Below, one piece after another: positions 12,168 to 23,047 of a DNA stretch of 64,000 bases (position 1 is its first letter; every line of letters begins with the position of its first letter). Made by a program: the position numbers and the translations under genes. This DNA is from Icerya purchasi (taxonomy: Eukaryota > Arthropoda > Insecta > Hemiptera > Monophlebidae), in NCBI GenBank assembly GCA_039619475.1, contig CM077116.1:35847183-35911182 (forward strand), in the 5' to 3' direction. The notes beneath the pieces are model-generated. The model ran no database searches and was not told the origin of the DNA. It saw only the letters and a program-made list of their open reading frames with translations.

Positions 12168-13425
12168 AACAAGTTCAGTCAAGCATGATGTTTCATGCGC
12201 TGAGGATTCCGTATGTCAAATTAACGATAACTATAATATACTCTAACATAATACTAAATTTGTATACATAATTCTTTATATTTAAATTATGTGTCCATTT
12301 TCTGTTATTATTTTCAAAATATTATATATAAAAAAGTCACTTTTATCACAGGAAATATATTTAAAATATTAAAAATTAAAAATTGCCGACATGTTTCAGT
12401 CACGTACTCCATAATCATGGCATGGAGTATGTGACTCTGAAACATGTCGGCAATTTTTAATTTTTAATATTTTAAATATATTTTCTGTGATAAAAGTGAC
12501 TTTTTATATATAATATTTTGAAAATAATACTAAATTCAAAATAAAGAAATCTGATTTTTCGCACCGCAGACAGGTAATTTTTCGCGATTTTTTAAAATTG
12601 TCACTAACCTAAAAGTTTAGTTAAAAAATGAAATACGGTTTCGTTCTTGACAAACATCGCCTTTCAATCAATAGATCACTTGCCTGGAAAACAAAATATA
12701 TTTTTTTCAAAATTTCGAGCTTTCGGCGTCCGAAGGGCCTAATTTTAAAGTTGGAAACCGGGATGTTCCAATCTAGAGAAATATACGGGAATGCGCAATT
12801 TTAATCCTTATTCAAAATTTTTAGCCTAAATACTAGCAACGCTGGGGGGAGGGGGGCATTTTTCGCGGGTTTTTGAACTTTTTACCTACTTTGAAAGTTT
12901 CGTTAAAGAAATGAAATACGAGTTCGTTTCCGACCAGTAGCGATCTTTCCAACGATATATCATATACCCGGGGGAAAAAATTTTTCCCGAAAATTCTGAA
13001 CTTTCAGTACCCCAGGAGCCAAAACATACAGTTAATTCGGCTATATTTTTCCTATAAAGCAGTCCTTTACGCATATGTTTGTTGACTGAATTTGTTTTGT
13101 TTTTATAAAATAACTTCTACGTTTTGTTTTAAATTTTTAATTTCACTTTTAAAGGTTTACCTGGTGATGAATTATGAATTTTTAAATGATTTTTGAGGTC
13201 GTTTTATATTCCATATTATATATTCTTGACGGTTTTTTGACGTCCAGGATGATCGGTTAGCTTGAAGTTATAGATTGTCTTAAAGAGAATTTTAATTAGA
13301 ATTTACGATCCAATTATGAAGTTTATAAGTCAATCCGATTGTGAGTTATTGATTTTTATTTGATATTTTTGTTGTTTCTAAACCATCTTATTAGGATTCC
13401 GTACATAATATGTGTACGGAATCCT
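12168..13425 (-). mobile_element. Composite satellite-bearing element, copy A (reverse)
   Basis: In reverse orientation the element begins with a palindrome (TAGGATTCCGTACAC...TACGGAATCCTAA, 13392-13425) followed by AAGATGG. It ends with TACGGAATCCTCAGCGCATG and the hairpin GCATGA-AACA-TCATGC, then CTTGACTGAACTTGTTTT (12168-12215). The same two ends bound copies at 26982-31105 and 52702-54180. Inside are about two units of the ~285-bp internal repeat, recognisable by TCGGGAACGAAACC, GATATATC and the CCCTAGCGCC block. A long palindrome (12306-12529) has inserted near the hairpin end. Confidence 0.65.
12306..12529. repeat. Near-perfect 224-bp palindrome
   Basis: Two arms of about 107 bp (12306-12412 and 12422-12529) are reverse complements with few mismatches, separated by nine bases. 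The arms share TTGCCGACATGTTTCAG at the inner side and TATTATTTTCAAAATATTA at the outer side. It lies inside copy A of the composite element. ATAATACTAAATT occurs both upstream (12248-12260) and at the right border (12524-12536), which may be an insertion scar. No coding capacity; probably a fold-back MITE. Confidence 0.8.
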
Positions 13426-15077
13426 AAAATTAGTAGTGTTATTTATTGCGTGAATGCTTGAGAACATCGTAGTTCGATAGAAAAAATTTAGTTTTTTTCT
13501 TTTTTTCGATAAACTAACCGTCATTTTATTCAGTTTTAATTCACTCGTAAAAAAACTTACTACCAGAAATAAGTTTCGAGGTACGCAGAATTAAAAATAT
13601 ATAAAAGGAATTAATCAATATGTTGTATATTCGATTAATACTGATTAATTATAATACTGCTGACATGAAAGAAACTGTTAGGATTGTATAATTAATCTAC
13701 ACGCACTGCGAGTGAAATGTAGATATATAGAAGCTTATAACTGAATAAATCACGGAAATGAAAAAATATAAATCAAAAAATATGATCTTTAAACTTTAAA
13801 AATGGCGACTTTTAGATAAATTTTTAATCATTTATATAATAAATTGGATCAAGTTAACACAGTTCGGTTATTACCCAAGCTATTCCAAAACTACCTGCTA
13901 ACATCTGTACAAACATACAGCACTTTTTATCAGTCCCATAACAAGAGCGGTTATTAGCTTTCCAATAATGACCCCGTCTCTAGACGTTAAAAATTCTCTG
14001 AGATTCACCTCTTTGCAAAAAAATTTGACTGTAACACGTAAACACGAAAACAGTATCGCATTCAACGTTGCCGGAAAAATAAATTAGGTAAATGTATTGA
14101 TGCGTTGAAATTAAAAACCGACAATTTCAAAGCGGAGAGATCTTGTGACTCTGATAAAAAAAATTTAGTTTTTTTTACTCTAAATGATTTTTTACATGAT
14201 AGCGTTCTGGTAAATTAATGTATCAAGGTGAATTTTTAAACTATAGGAACGCGAGATTTCACTATGGAACTAGTGAATCCAGTTATGAACACGTGTGAAT
14301 AACCTAACAGCACTAAAAAGAAAAGGAAAAAAAAACAATTTTTCAGAAACAACAGAGTTTTGTTTAGCATTATTTGTTGCAGAGTGGGAAATGATCCATT
14401 AAAAAAAAAACAAAAAAAACGCAACCTTTAATATATAGTTATTGAACAACAGAAAACAAAATTTATGAATACTTTCCTTAAAAATTATTTGAAATTCCTT
14501 TCCAATAATAAATACAATTATCAAAAATGCACATCATTTTTCATTTTTAAATATGATTTAAGTAATAGCACAAAAAACTGTATAACAAGAAAAATAAAGT
14601 GGCATAATAAAACAAAAAATAAAACAAAAAATAAAACCACAATAATATATGTCATTGTTCACTTTTTTTAACTTCTAAAAAAACCTGAGATAATATGGAA
14701 TATTTTCAATCGAAATTAAACAAGCACAATGAAATAATAAATCAAATAAGACAAAGCATAAAACTAATTTAAAATTGGAAGTTTTTTAGCAATATCTTTT
14801 CATTACCAAGTAGTGTTTATAAAAGGATTTATCTGACTTAAAAGATTATGCTTAACCAGAAAAATTAAAAACGCAGTTTTGATTAAAACAGTGTGTTTCT
14901 TCCAGATTTTATACCAAGAAAATAATCGGGTATTTTTTTTTGTCCCGGCTTTCGCCATTGGCCAGTTTTCCGAATATTTTAATCTGGTAAACATTTTGAT
15001 CAATACATTCCATAATTCGTAAATTATAAAACAAAGCTAAAATTTTTAACACCCTTATATACGTACAGAATGAGCAT
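13426..15077. other. AT-rich stretch, nothing recognised
   Basis: No exon or bounded element is visible. A fragment at about 14930-14985 (CCCGGCTTTCGCCATTGGCC) resembles the CCGG-rich end of the 300-bp repeat that follows and may be a truncated copy. Confidence 0.35.
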
Positions 15078-15376
15078 GGTGCCCACTGAAATATAATTTT
15101 TAAATTTCCGATTTTTCTGATCCAAATACTCCCGATTTCCTGATTACTAGAATTGTACAAAAATAATGGATTTTTTTTGCCATTGAAATATTTGACCGCT
15201 ACAGCATATTTTATATGAATAAAATAGAACTTCGTAATTTATTTTGAATAAAGTACATTGAAAAATGCATTTAATTTTCGCTTCAAATGATTTTCTTATT
15301 AAAAATATCGTTTTTGGCAATTTTAATTTTTTCCTCGGTTTTACGACAAAATTCCCGGTTCGATGGCCACCCTGAT
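15078..15376 (+). repeat. Interspersed 300-bp repeat, copy 2 of 3
   Basis: It has the same order of landmarks as 10500-10797, including GATTACTAGAATTGTACAAA, TTTGACCGCTACAGC, GAATAAAGTACATTGAAAAA and the end GGTTCGATGGCCACCCTG. Compared with copy 1 it has small indels and no open frame. Confidence 0.6.
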
Positions 15377-17045
15377 GCAGAACTTAAATAATGTTCCAAT
15401 TAAATATTGGTAATAATACAAATAAACAACAAAAGAATATTTTGTCCGTCGATTATTTGAAATAAATAGTCATTAAAGGGCAACAAAACATATTAATGAC
15501 ATACTATTATTGCTAAATCTCAAGCTCTAAATAAATTGCTTAGTTGTATAATCAATATGACATTATGAAAACTGAAAGATAAAAGCCTAACGCAGAGAAT
15601 ACTGAAGAATCTTTTCTAATTCTTGAACTCGCTGACATAATCCCCTTACGTAGTTGCAATATTTGAAAATAAAAATTTGTTCATTTTAATTCCAATACCA
15701 AAAAATTATGCAATATCTGGAATTATTAAAAGTAAATATTACGAATATTAAGAACAATCAGTATGCGTACTCTTCCAGACCATTATCCTAAAATGCTCTT
15801 ATTATTACAAATTCAATTTAAATCAAATCTATTCAGACCTCAATAACGAATTTTTATTTAAATAAAAAATGCTGTACATTGGCCCTCTCTATGAAATTTG
15901 CATGTAACATTTCGAGGGGTCCATGATCACGTTGAGATCCCAGACAACGAACGAACATACCTAGCCGCTAAGACAACCTTATCTAGCCTAAAGGCTTTAA
16001 ACGCTCTACTTCCTCATTTGCAATTTGTTCCAAATGCACTTTGTCGAAGAGTGGAATTAATTTGGGGTGGGAACAAACAACTTAGCTCAGGTCTATAGTT
16101 TAACACTGATCTCTGATACCAACCGTTTCCAATCTCACGTAGGGAATTCTCGATTCTACCTAGTTTGCGGTTAAAACACACACAATATCACCACACAACT
16201 ATGTCTTCGGAGGTAGCTTTCCTTCATTTTCCTCTTCGATTTGTAAGCATTCGCTTTCATCAGCTATAAAGAACTTTTTGAAACGTTGCCAGCTCTAGAA
16301 GTCCTTCCCCACTGCACCAACCATTGCCGAATAAATCGTACTTCGGATAATTTTGAATTTTTAGACCAAATCGTTTGCTATCTTATACTGAATTTAGATG
16401 CAATAATAGTCTCGGTAGTTACATACAGTACACGTATTTATAAATCAAAAAAAAAAAAATCATACATGATCCATTCAAATTCGACTGAATTGCATTTGTT
16501 TACTTTCAGTCAACATTTAACCGTCAGGTCAGTTACGTTGGTGATGTAAAAGTAAGAAGTGTTGCCGAGGTAACATAGTGAACACAAGTGTGTCTACTTA
16601 AAAAATTAACCATTTACCATATGTCATAACGACTTTAAATGAGTTCAAATAATTTCCGCGACAATAAAAAATTTCTGTGGAAAACTTATTTTCTTTTTTT
16701 CTATCTTAGTTTTCAGCAGAACTTACAAACGTGTATATATATTTATATATATAAAAGGAAGTGCACTATATACCTTTCTGTCCATTGCTTATTAATAACA
16801 TATACTTTCAAGACCATATGTCAACAATTTTAAAACGAGTCGATTACATGAAATAAGTGATGCATCTTAATTTTTAAGCAAGCATTACTTAAAATCAAAT
16901 TGCGATTTTGTCTTAATAATTATAAATAAATTGAACTTTAAATTACTAAATTAGTTCATTTTTTCAATTTATACGCTGAAAAAGTATGAAAACAGCAAAT
17001 AAAAACAAATAATTCTTTTAAAATATTTATATATATTATGTCATA
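15377..17045. other. Region between repeat and RpS19; possible TE fragment at 15898-16098
   Basis: It is mostly AT-rich with no clear gene. The + frame 15898-16098 (AAKTTLSSLKALNALLPHL...) has less AT-biased composition and loosely resembles the AK..T..L.RLMPN segment after the reverse-transcriptase core of R1-clade LINEs. Too short and divergent to call. Confidence 0.25.
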
Positions 17046-17753
17046 TTAAGGCATTATTATTTTAACTCCGGCTTGTTGTTGAGCGAGTTGTAAAACTTTC
17101 TTCTTTTTAGCTTGTTTTACCTGTGCCGCTATACGATCTATATCTCTACGACCCTGTGGAGTGAGTTTTCGACCACCTGAATCAGCATCTTTTCCGATTA
17201 ATTTTACTTTTTCTAACGCTTGCAACGCTTTTCTTGCTACACTACCAGATCCTCGGCAATAATGCGAAGGTCTTACTCCGTTTCGTTTACGTCCTGTATG
17301 TAATTTATACATTAAAAAGATCCAAAATATTTTCCTAATACGAAATTGAAGGAAACTTGTACTGTATAAAAATTGTAATTACCTCCGAAAATCTTAGTTA
17401 CAGTATTAACTCCAACTGGAGATCTAAAATATATGTGTCGTAACACCGAAGCGCATCGCGTATAAAACCAATCTTGGTCGTAAGGTGCCAACTCTTTATA
17501 CTTGGCACTTTTTACTATGTATGCCCATTCGGGAACTTCAATTTTACCGGTTCTGAAATATTCATCATTAATTAATATTACATACGTACTGGTCTGCGAT
17601 AAGCTGACAGTTAACAAGATATCAACTGAAGTTGAATATTTAACAAATATCAAATTGAAGTCATACGTACTTTTTTAAAAAAGCTGAGAAAGCTTGTACA
17701 AACTTATGTTGGTCGACATCTTTTAGTGTAATTGAATCTGGTACCGGACCCAT
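17046..17753 (-). CDS. RpS19: 40S ribosomal protein S19 (eS19)
   Basis: Three exons join in phase: 17753-17671 (ATG at 17753), 17552-17383 and 17293-17046 (TAA 17046-17048), with GT-AG introns of 118 and 89 bp. The product is 166 residues. It starts [20 protein letters not shown] and keeps the family signatures [68 protein letters not shown] and [16 protein letters not shown]. eS19 is a small-subunit protein needed for 18S rRNA maturation and 40S assembly in the nucleolus. It is about ten residues longer than the fly protein (156), owing to a Lys/Gln-rich tail ([12 protein letters not shown]) ending KIIMP. All family blocks are intact, so it is probably functional. It is divergently arranged with the ZCCHC8-like gene. 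Confidence 0.96.
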
Positions 17754-18847
17754 CGTATTAATTTAAAACCTTCATTCAAAAAAAAATCCGAATAAAGTTT
17801 AACTTAACACTACACCACGTTTTACAGAACAAGAAACTACTTATTCTAGTTTTCAATGTGTTACTCGGCTGCCGAATTAGAAGATCTATGGTGTTACCAA
17901 ATTACTTTGATAAAAATATTATCGATAAATAAATTCAATTATTTCAATTACTTTACCGTAATGAAAATTTTAAATATTAATTACACTTTTAAAGTATGTA
18001 TTTCTAGAATCATAAATAAATGTACGTATAAAAATTTATAATGATATTTTAGTAATCTTATGTAAATTAAAATGTTGCAATTAAATCAAAGAACGGAGTA
18101 TAGGAGTAAAATAATTTTAAAATTTATAAACAACATTTTCCACACGTTCAGTTAAACATTAGCTTTTTTTCTTTTAAATGCATGAAGTATTTTTGAAATC
18201 ACATTATTAGTATTTAACTGTATTGTTCAGTTTAATGTTGCCTAAAAATATATTTCGTATAAATGAAAAACATAGTTTTGAATTTTAGTATACGACTGTA
18301 ATCAGCTTACAGCAATATGTAACCTCTGGAAGTTGAAATCTCGAAACAAAAAGTTCACTATAGATAAATACAGAAATGAAAAATTAACAATATAGTGAAA
18401 TAATAATAATAATAGAACTGTTACAATACAAACATGTAATAGCAATAAAAAATCTAAGCTAATAAGATTTTTCCCACACCTATTTTAATTTATAAATTAT
18501 ATATTATCATTAAATAGTTAAACTTATGTACGATTTCCAGCTCATTACGGTCATATTACAAATTTATTTCGAAATTTGCATTCACAAGTTCACAGCAAAA
18601 TTCAAAAGACGATTTCAATTTAATAAAAGCCGTAAAAGACAAAAATCAAAAACCGTAATCACGATCAGTTTCTAAATTTGAAAGTGATATTAAAAATAAA
18701 TTATAGATGAATATTACCCAAAAATATTGGAATTCAAGATATTTCAAAATTAAATAAAAAGCAATACGTTTGTTTAGAAATATTAAGTAAAGTTTTAAAT
18801 GCTATGAAAAGTATTAAAAACTTATAAAATTACCTCTTTGAATATAA

Positions 18848-18893
<46 letters not shown>

Positions 18894-19163
18894 GATTATA
18901 AATTCAAATTTATTAAAAAATACGCATTAAATTGAAATTTAATTTTTTACATAATTACAGTTGGTCTATAGGGTAAATTAAAAAAATATATAGTCGATAT
19001 GTGAAGCGTACTATTTTCGCTTATGTTGAAATCAGTTTAAATTTAATTTTTTAAATATTTGTGTTTATTAACGACCTATATGTATTTATGGTTTACGATG
19101 TTACGTTGCAAACAGTTTCCCAATTAAATAATTGTTCTGATATAGTGAATTTAGTACAGAGTT
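17754..19163. other. Divergent intergenic region, RpS19 / ZCCHC8-like
   Basis: These 1.4 kb must hold both 5' UTRs and promoters. The RpS19 side has a pyrimidine-rich tract on its sense strand just upstream of the ATG (17775-17800). A pure TA microsatellite (18852-18892) sits near the middle. I cannot fix a transcription start or TATA box for either gene. Confidence 0.4.
18852..18892. repeat. (TA)n microsatellite
   Basis: About 20 uninterrupted TA dinucleotides in the intergenic region between the two divergent genes. Confidence 0.9.
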
Positions 19164-20270
19164 ATGGGCAAAGTTTCTTCTCCAAGAACGCCATTTTCCA
19201 GCTTGGACGATGATCAACTGTTTGAAGTGAGTAGATCTCCAGGTAAAAGTTCAGGAATCATATACGATTGTCCGAGAAAGGAAACTGATGAAATAAATAA
19301 ATTTAAAAATAGGATAGTTAAAACATGCTGGAATTGTTTGTCAACCGATCATGCTATAACGCATTGTACGAAAAAGAAAAATGTAAAAATGGTAGCCGTA
19401 AATAAAAAAAAGTATAGTAATAGATTTAACAGATTTCCCAGGTATCATGAATCTATAATTAGAGACATCACTGTTGGTGAGTTGTCGTGTAAGCTACGCG
19501 ATGCTCTGGGATCGTATGAAGATGATGTTCCGAATTTTATAATTCAAATGAATACTTTTGGATATCCACTCGGTCTCTTGAAAAAAACTAGTACAACGAT
19601 TTGCAAGAATGATGTAAATAGATTGACGAATGGAAATGATTCTGGCGGTGAAGAGGGAGAATTAGTAGAGAATGATAGTGTATACGATACTGCAGGCTTT
19701 TACAAATACCCCGGTTTTAACTGCCCAGCGGAAGGCAAATATAAGGATCGGCCATATTCTGTTCCCGGATATAGTTCTAAAAATGATTTAAACAAAATGA
19801 TTAAATCTATCGATGCGCTAAATGCTGAAGCACAACGAATGCGAGAAGAAAAAAACTCTCTGATAGAAGAGCAGAATAATTCTGAAAAAAGTAATTCAGA
19901 GGAAGTTTTAAATGACGCGAAAAATGATTCAAATTTGGATAATATCGAAAATGAAAATAGTTCTACATCCGCTTATAGTACTGCAGATGAACTTAATACA
20001 GATAATAGCTTGCTAAGTGACACCTATATGATGTCTACTTGTTCTACGCCAAAAAAAGAAGATGTACAGGGTGTTGTATTTAATAGTACTCCTGTATTTC
20101 GGAATAATGCAGAATATACAAAATTACCGGATTTAAGTAAATTCGCCAAAGATATGGGCGAACTTGTTAATTTTCAAAACTTGCCTAATCAAACAGGTAA
20201 TTATCAGTGTTTAAAACAAACAATTAAAAAAATCCGCGATGCAGGCATTACAGTTCGAAGTTCCAAATAA
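19164..20270 (+). CDS. ZCCHC8: ZCCHC8-like NEXT-complex subunit (CCHC zinc knuckle + PSP domain)
   Basis: This is an intronless frame of 368 residues from ATG 19164 to TAA 20268-20270. A CCHC zinc knuckle lies at residues 55-68 (C55, C58, H63, C68, in CWNCLSTDHAITHC). A PSP domain follows at about 85-140, with RFPRYHES, then GELSCKLRDALGSYEDDVP, then FGYPLGLL. The middle (about 150-310) is acidic and Ser/Asn-rich, probably disordered. The C-terminus (LPDLSKFAKDMGELVNFQNL...NYQCLKQTIKKIR) matches the ZCCHC8 end that binds the RNA helicase Mtr4. In animals ZCCHC8 scaffolds RBM7 and Mtr4 in the nuclear exosome targeting complex, which degrades promoter-upstream and other non-coding transcripts. 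It is shorter than the human protein, mainly in the linker and N-terminus. All domains are intact and codons look ordinary, so I infer a working gene. Upstream exons cannot be excluded. Confidence 0.88.
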   Translation: MGKVSSPRTPFSSLDDDQLFEVSRSPGKSSGIIYDCPRKETDEINKFKNRIVKTCWNCLSTDHAITHCTKKKNVKMVAVNKKKYSNRFNRFPRYHESIIRDITVGELSCKLRDALGSYEDDVPNFIIQMNTFGYPLGLLKKTSTTICKNDVNRLTNGNDSGGEEGELVENDSVYDTAGFYKYPGFNCPAEGKYKDRPYSVPGYSSKNDLNKMIKSIDALNAEAQRMREEKNSLIEEQNNSEKSNSEEVLNDAKNDSNLDNIENENSSTSAYSTADELNTDNSLLSDTYMMSTCSTPKKEDVQGVVFNSTPVFRNNAEYTKLPDLSKFAKDMGELVNFQNLPNQTGNYQCLKQTIKKIRDAGITVRSSK

Positions 20271-20296
20271 CGCTTTCTTTATATTGTCAAATTAAC

Positions 20297-20302
20297 AATA
20301 AA
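20297..20302 (+). promoter_or_regulatory. Poly(A) signal of the ZCCHC8-like gene
   Basis: AATAAA lies 26 bp after the stop codon. Further A/T-rich signals follow, so a longer 3' UTR is possible. Confidence 0.4.
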
Positions 20303-21120
20303 CTTGATTTGTATAAATGTATATTTTGCAAATAATGGCTTCACAGATACTTGAGAAAATCTGTATATAATGTGTGTAAATATTGTATTTTTTAAACTTC
20401 AGAATGACTTTTACTTTTAATTCAGTTTATTTTACATTTGAAACATTTGAAGAACATTAAACTTAAATTTGAAGTTTATATTTCATGTCATTAACGTTAA
20501 TTAAAAATTAAATTTATATTAATTCCTTTCACATAAATATACTTTCAGTTACAGAAAAATAGTTATTGTAAATCATTTTTTCTAAATTACATGTTGAACA
20601 TTTAATCGCTTTAAATTATCTGTAAAATATTTGATTATTTGTAATTGTAAAGTAATCAAAAATTCTCGCTACTATTTTCTGTTAAGTATTACATTTTATA
20701 ATGTAACAAAGATTGAAGGAAAATTCATAATTTTTCTACTCCCTGCAATATGTTATACATTTATTTGAATTCAAAGTTTATATAAAGAAAGCGAGCAGAT
20801 TATTATACCTTAGCGGTCCTCATTAGCAATAATTTTAAAACAAAAATTAATAAATTATATAATATTGCACTTTTAGTTAAACGCCAATACCACTTAAATG
20901 TGTTTATAAGATATGCCTATTTCCTTCTTTTTTAAATATATATATATATATATAATTTTTTATGAACTATTTTTGCTAGCAACGTTTAATTTAGTAATTG
21001 ATTAATATCAGTTATTCGCCAATTGTAATATTTCCGTTTTATTTATGTTTTTTTAAAAATAATTTTCTTTTAAATATATTTCATATTTTATAATTGCGTC
21101 CAAGGAACGAAAATACAGGG
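20303..21120. other. AT-rich 3' flank, nothing recognised
   Basis: No exon or element is visible apart from a short TA run near 20938-20953. Confidence 0.4.
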
Positions 21121-21121
21121 G

Positions 21122-21184
21122 TGAGCAAAAGTCAGGGTGCACTATTGAAAATTACACGTCTGCGTTTGCACCCTGACTTTTGCT
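21122..21184. repeat. Short hairpin repeat with 20-bp perfect arms
   Basis: TGAGCAAAAGTCAGGGTGCA at 21122-21141 is the exact reverse complement of 21165-21184, with a 23-bp spacer. The AAAAGT-containing ends resemble terminal repeats of Tc1-like elements, so this may be a minimal MITE made of two terminal repeats. No clear target duplication is visible. Confidence 0.6.
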
Positions 21185-22320
21185 CATATGCGTTGTTATA
21201 ATATCTCTTCGTGTTAAAATTGATATTAATCTGCTGTGTCATTAAACTTATACTGTATGGTTACTGTTGTTTATTGAACAGTAGTCTTTGAAAAGCAATA
21301 TGAAAATTGATCACGCGGTTCTTTCCATTTTTCAGACGTAATTCTGTTACTTTTATTATTTTAACTGTTATATCGTCAGGTATTTAAGATTTAAGAATTT
21401 TTAGCGTCATGATGACATTTTTTACTTTGTGGTTTCTTATATTTTTCAATTAGGTAGTAACTTTACTTCGTTCTACTTAGTTCGTCTATAAAAAAGTTAT
21501 TCTAAGCACCTACAAGACATATACGTCATGTCAAATTCTTTAATTGCGTGTATGGCATGTTCTTTGATTCAATATTTTACTTTCGTTCCAATTTTTTCCT
21601 CGCGTGTCTTTTTTAATACGTTTATTAGATTTTCTTTTTCTTTCTTTTCTGTGGTAAAGTTCTACATTTTTCTTATAATGTACCAATTTATTCTTATATT
21701 CTTTTTTAAAACTAACGAAGGTAAAACATATTAATAAAATTATTCATTTATTTATTTTTTTGAAAAGAACCTTCACTGCTAAAGTAAGTAATTTTTAATG
21801 GAACAATTTACTTTAATTGATTATATATATATGTATATCAGATTTAAAACAGTATTGAGTAGGAGAAAAAATGAAAAGGATTATTTTTTTTACTTGTGCA
21901 TAATAATAAATTTAAAAGCGCCAGAAAATGTAATAGAATGTCATGAGTCTTCTATAATGTTAATATAAACTTGATTATTGGTTTTCGGACATTTTTATGC
22001 TAACAAAATCTGTTTCGTATTTATTATAATATGGGAGAGTAATTGTTGGAAATAGGAACACTTTAAATTTTAGTGAAATATTGTATTTTATGATGGAACA
22101 CATGTTCCTAAAATTTGATTTTTTTTATTATTTTCTAACTACTAAAGAAGCGGGTTACCTCCGTAAAAAGATAAGATGTTATGAATAAACAATATAATGC
22201 AAGATTTACATGTTTATTTTTATAAAGTTTAAAAACATTTCGTAAAAATACTTTCTATCGTGATTTCATTTTTGTTCCTATTTCATATCACGGGTTAAAT
22301 TTCATCAGAATGAAGTATAA
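21185..22320. other. AT-rich stretch, nothing recognised
   Basis: Only T-rich low-complexity open frames are present (for example 21528-21734). None resembles a known protein. Confidence 0.4.
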
Positions 22321-22324
22321 AAGT

Positions 22325-22735
22325 TTATACATACATACATATATGTATGTATATACTGTAAAATGCACATTAGGTATTAAAATATCCATTTCATACACAA
22401 AATTTTGAAAATAAGGTACAAAAAATTGTTTTACAGAACAGTAAACGGCGTATAACAAATAAATATAGCCGAATGATATTAATATTATGATTTATGCAAC
22501 AATTTGTAACAAAAATAAAAATATATAAAAAACAAACATAAACGAAAAAATATTTATAAAATTTTATATATGCATACATGTATGTAGATACTGTAAAATG
22601 CATATTAGCTATTAAAATGTCTACTTCATACATAAAATTTTGAAAGTAAGGTACAAAAAATTGTTTTACAGAATAGTAAATGGCGTATAAAAAATAAATA
22701 TAGCTGAAGCAACAATTTATAACAAAAAAAAAAAA
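22325..22735. repeat. Tandem duplication of a ~240-bp segment
   Basis: The block starting near 22325 (TGTATGTATATACTGTAAAA, then GGTACAAAAAATTGTTTTAC and GGCGTATAACAAATAAATAT) recurs from about 22565 with roughly 10% differences. Both halves include the same poly-A-flanked AATTTTGAAA motif. The two copies are adjacent, so this is a local segmental duplication. Confidence 0.7.
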
Positions 22736-22789
22736 GAAAAACAAACAATCGAAAAAATATTTAGTTAAAATTATTTATGTGTATTAGAT

Positions 22790-23047
22790 AATTTTGATGT
22801 TTGGTTGCAATATTTCTTTTATACTTACAATTGCTTGTTCGCAAGAAGTTCTCACTATTAAACTGCTCACTACATTGCTTAGCTATAAAATCAGTTTTCT
22901 GAGGTATTTATAGTAAGTTGAATGATATTGCAATCAAACATCAGAATTATTCAACTTCAGAAAACTGATTTTATAGCTAAGCAATGTAGTGACCAGTTTA
23001 ATAGTGAGAACTTCTTACGAGCAAGCGATTGTAAGTACAAAAGAAAT
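22790..23047. repeat. Two overlapping inverted repeats in crossed order
   Basis: Arm b (22813-22901, includes CACTACATTGCTTAGCTATA) pairs with b' (22957-23047) over about 88 bp with few mismatches. A second pair, a (22790-22813, TTTTGATGTTTGGTTGCAAT) and a' (22924-22947), is arranged so that the order is a, b, a', b'. The pairs cross instead of nesting. A short hairpin (AAGTTGAAT / ATTCAACTT) sits in the loop. No coding frame was found. Confidence 0.75.

Noticed and set aside
15898..16098. R1-clade LINE fragment
   Set aside because: Only a loose resemblance over about 30 residues and no further reverse-transcriptase blocks.
22391..22744. 117-codon minus-strand frame rich in Phe, Tyr and Ile
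   Set aside because: It spans the two halves of the tandem duplication and simply reads AT-rich repeats twice.
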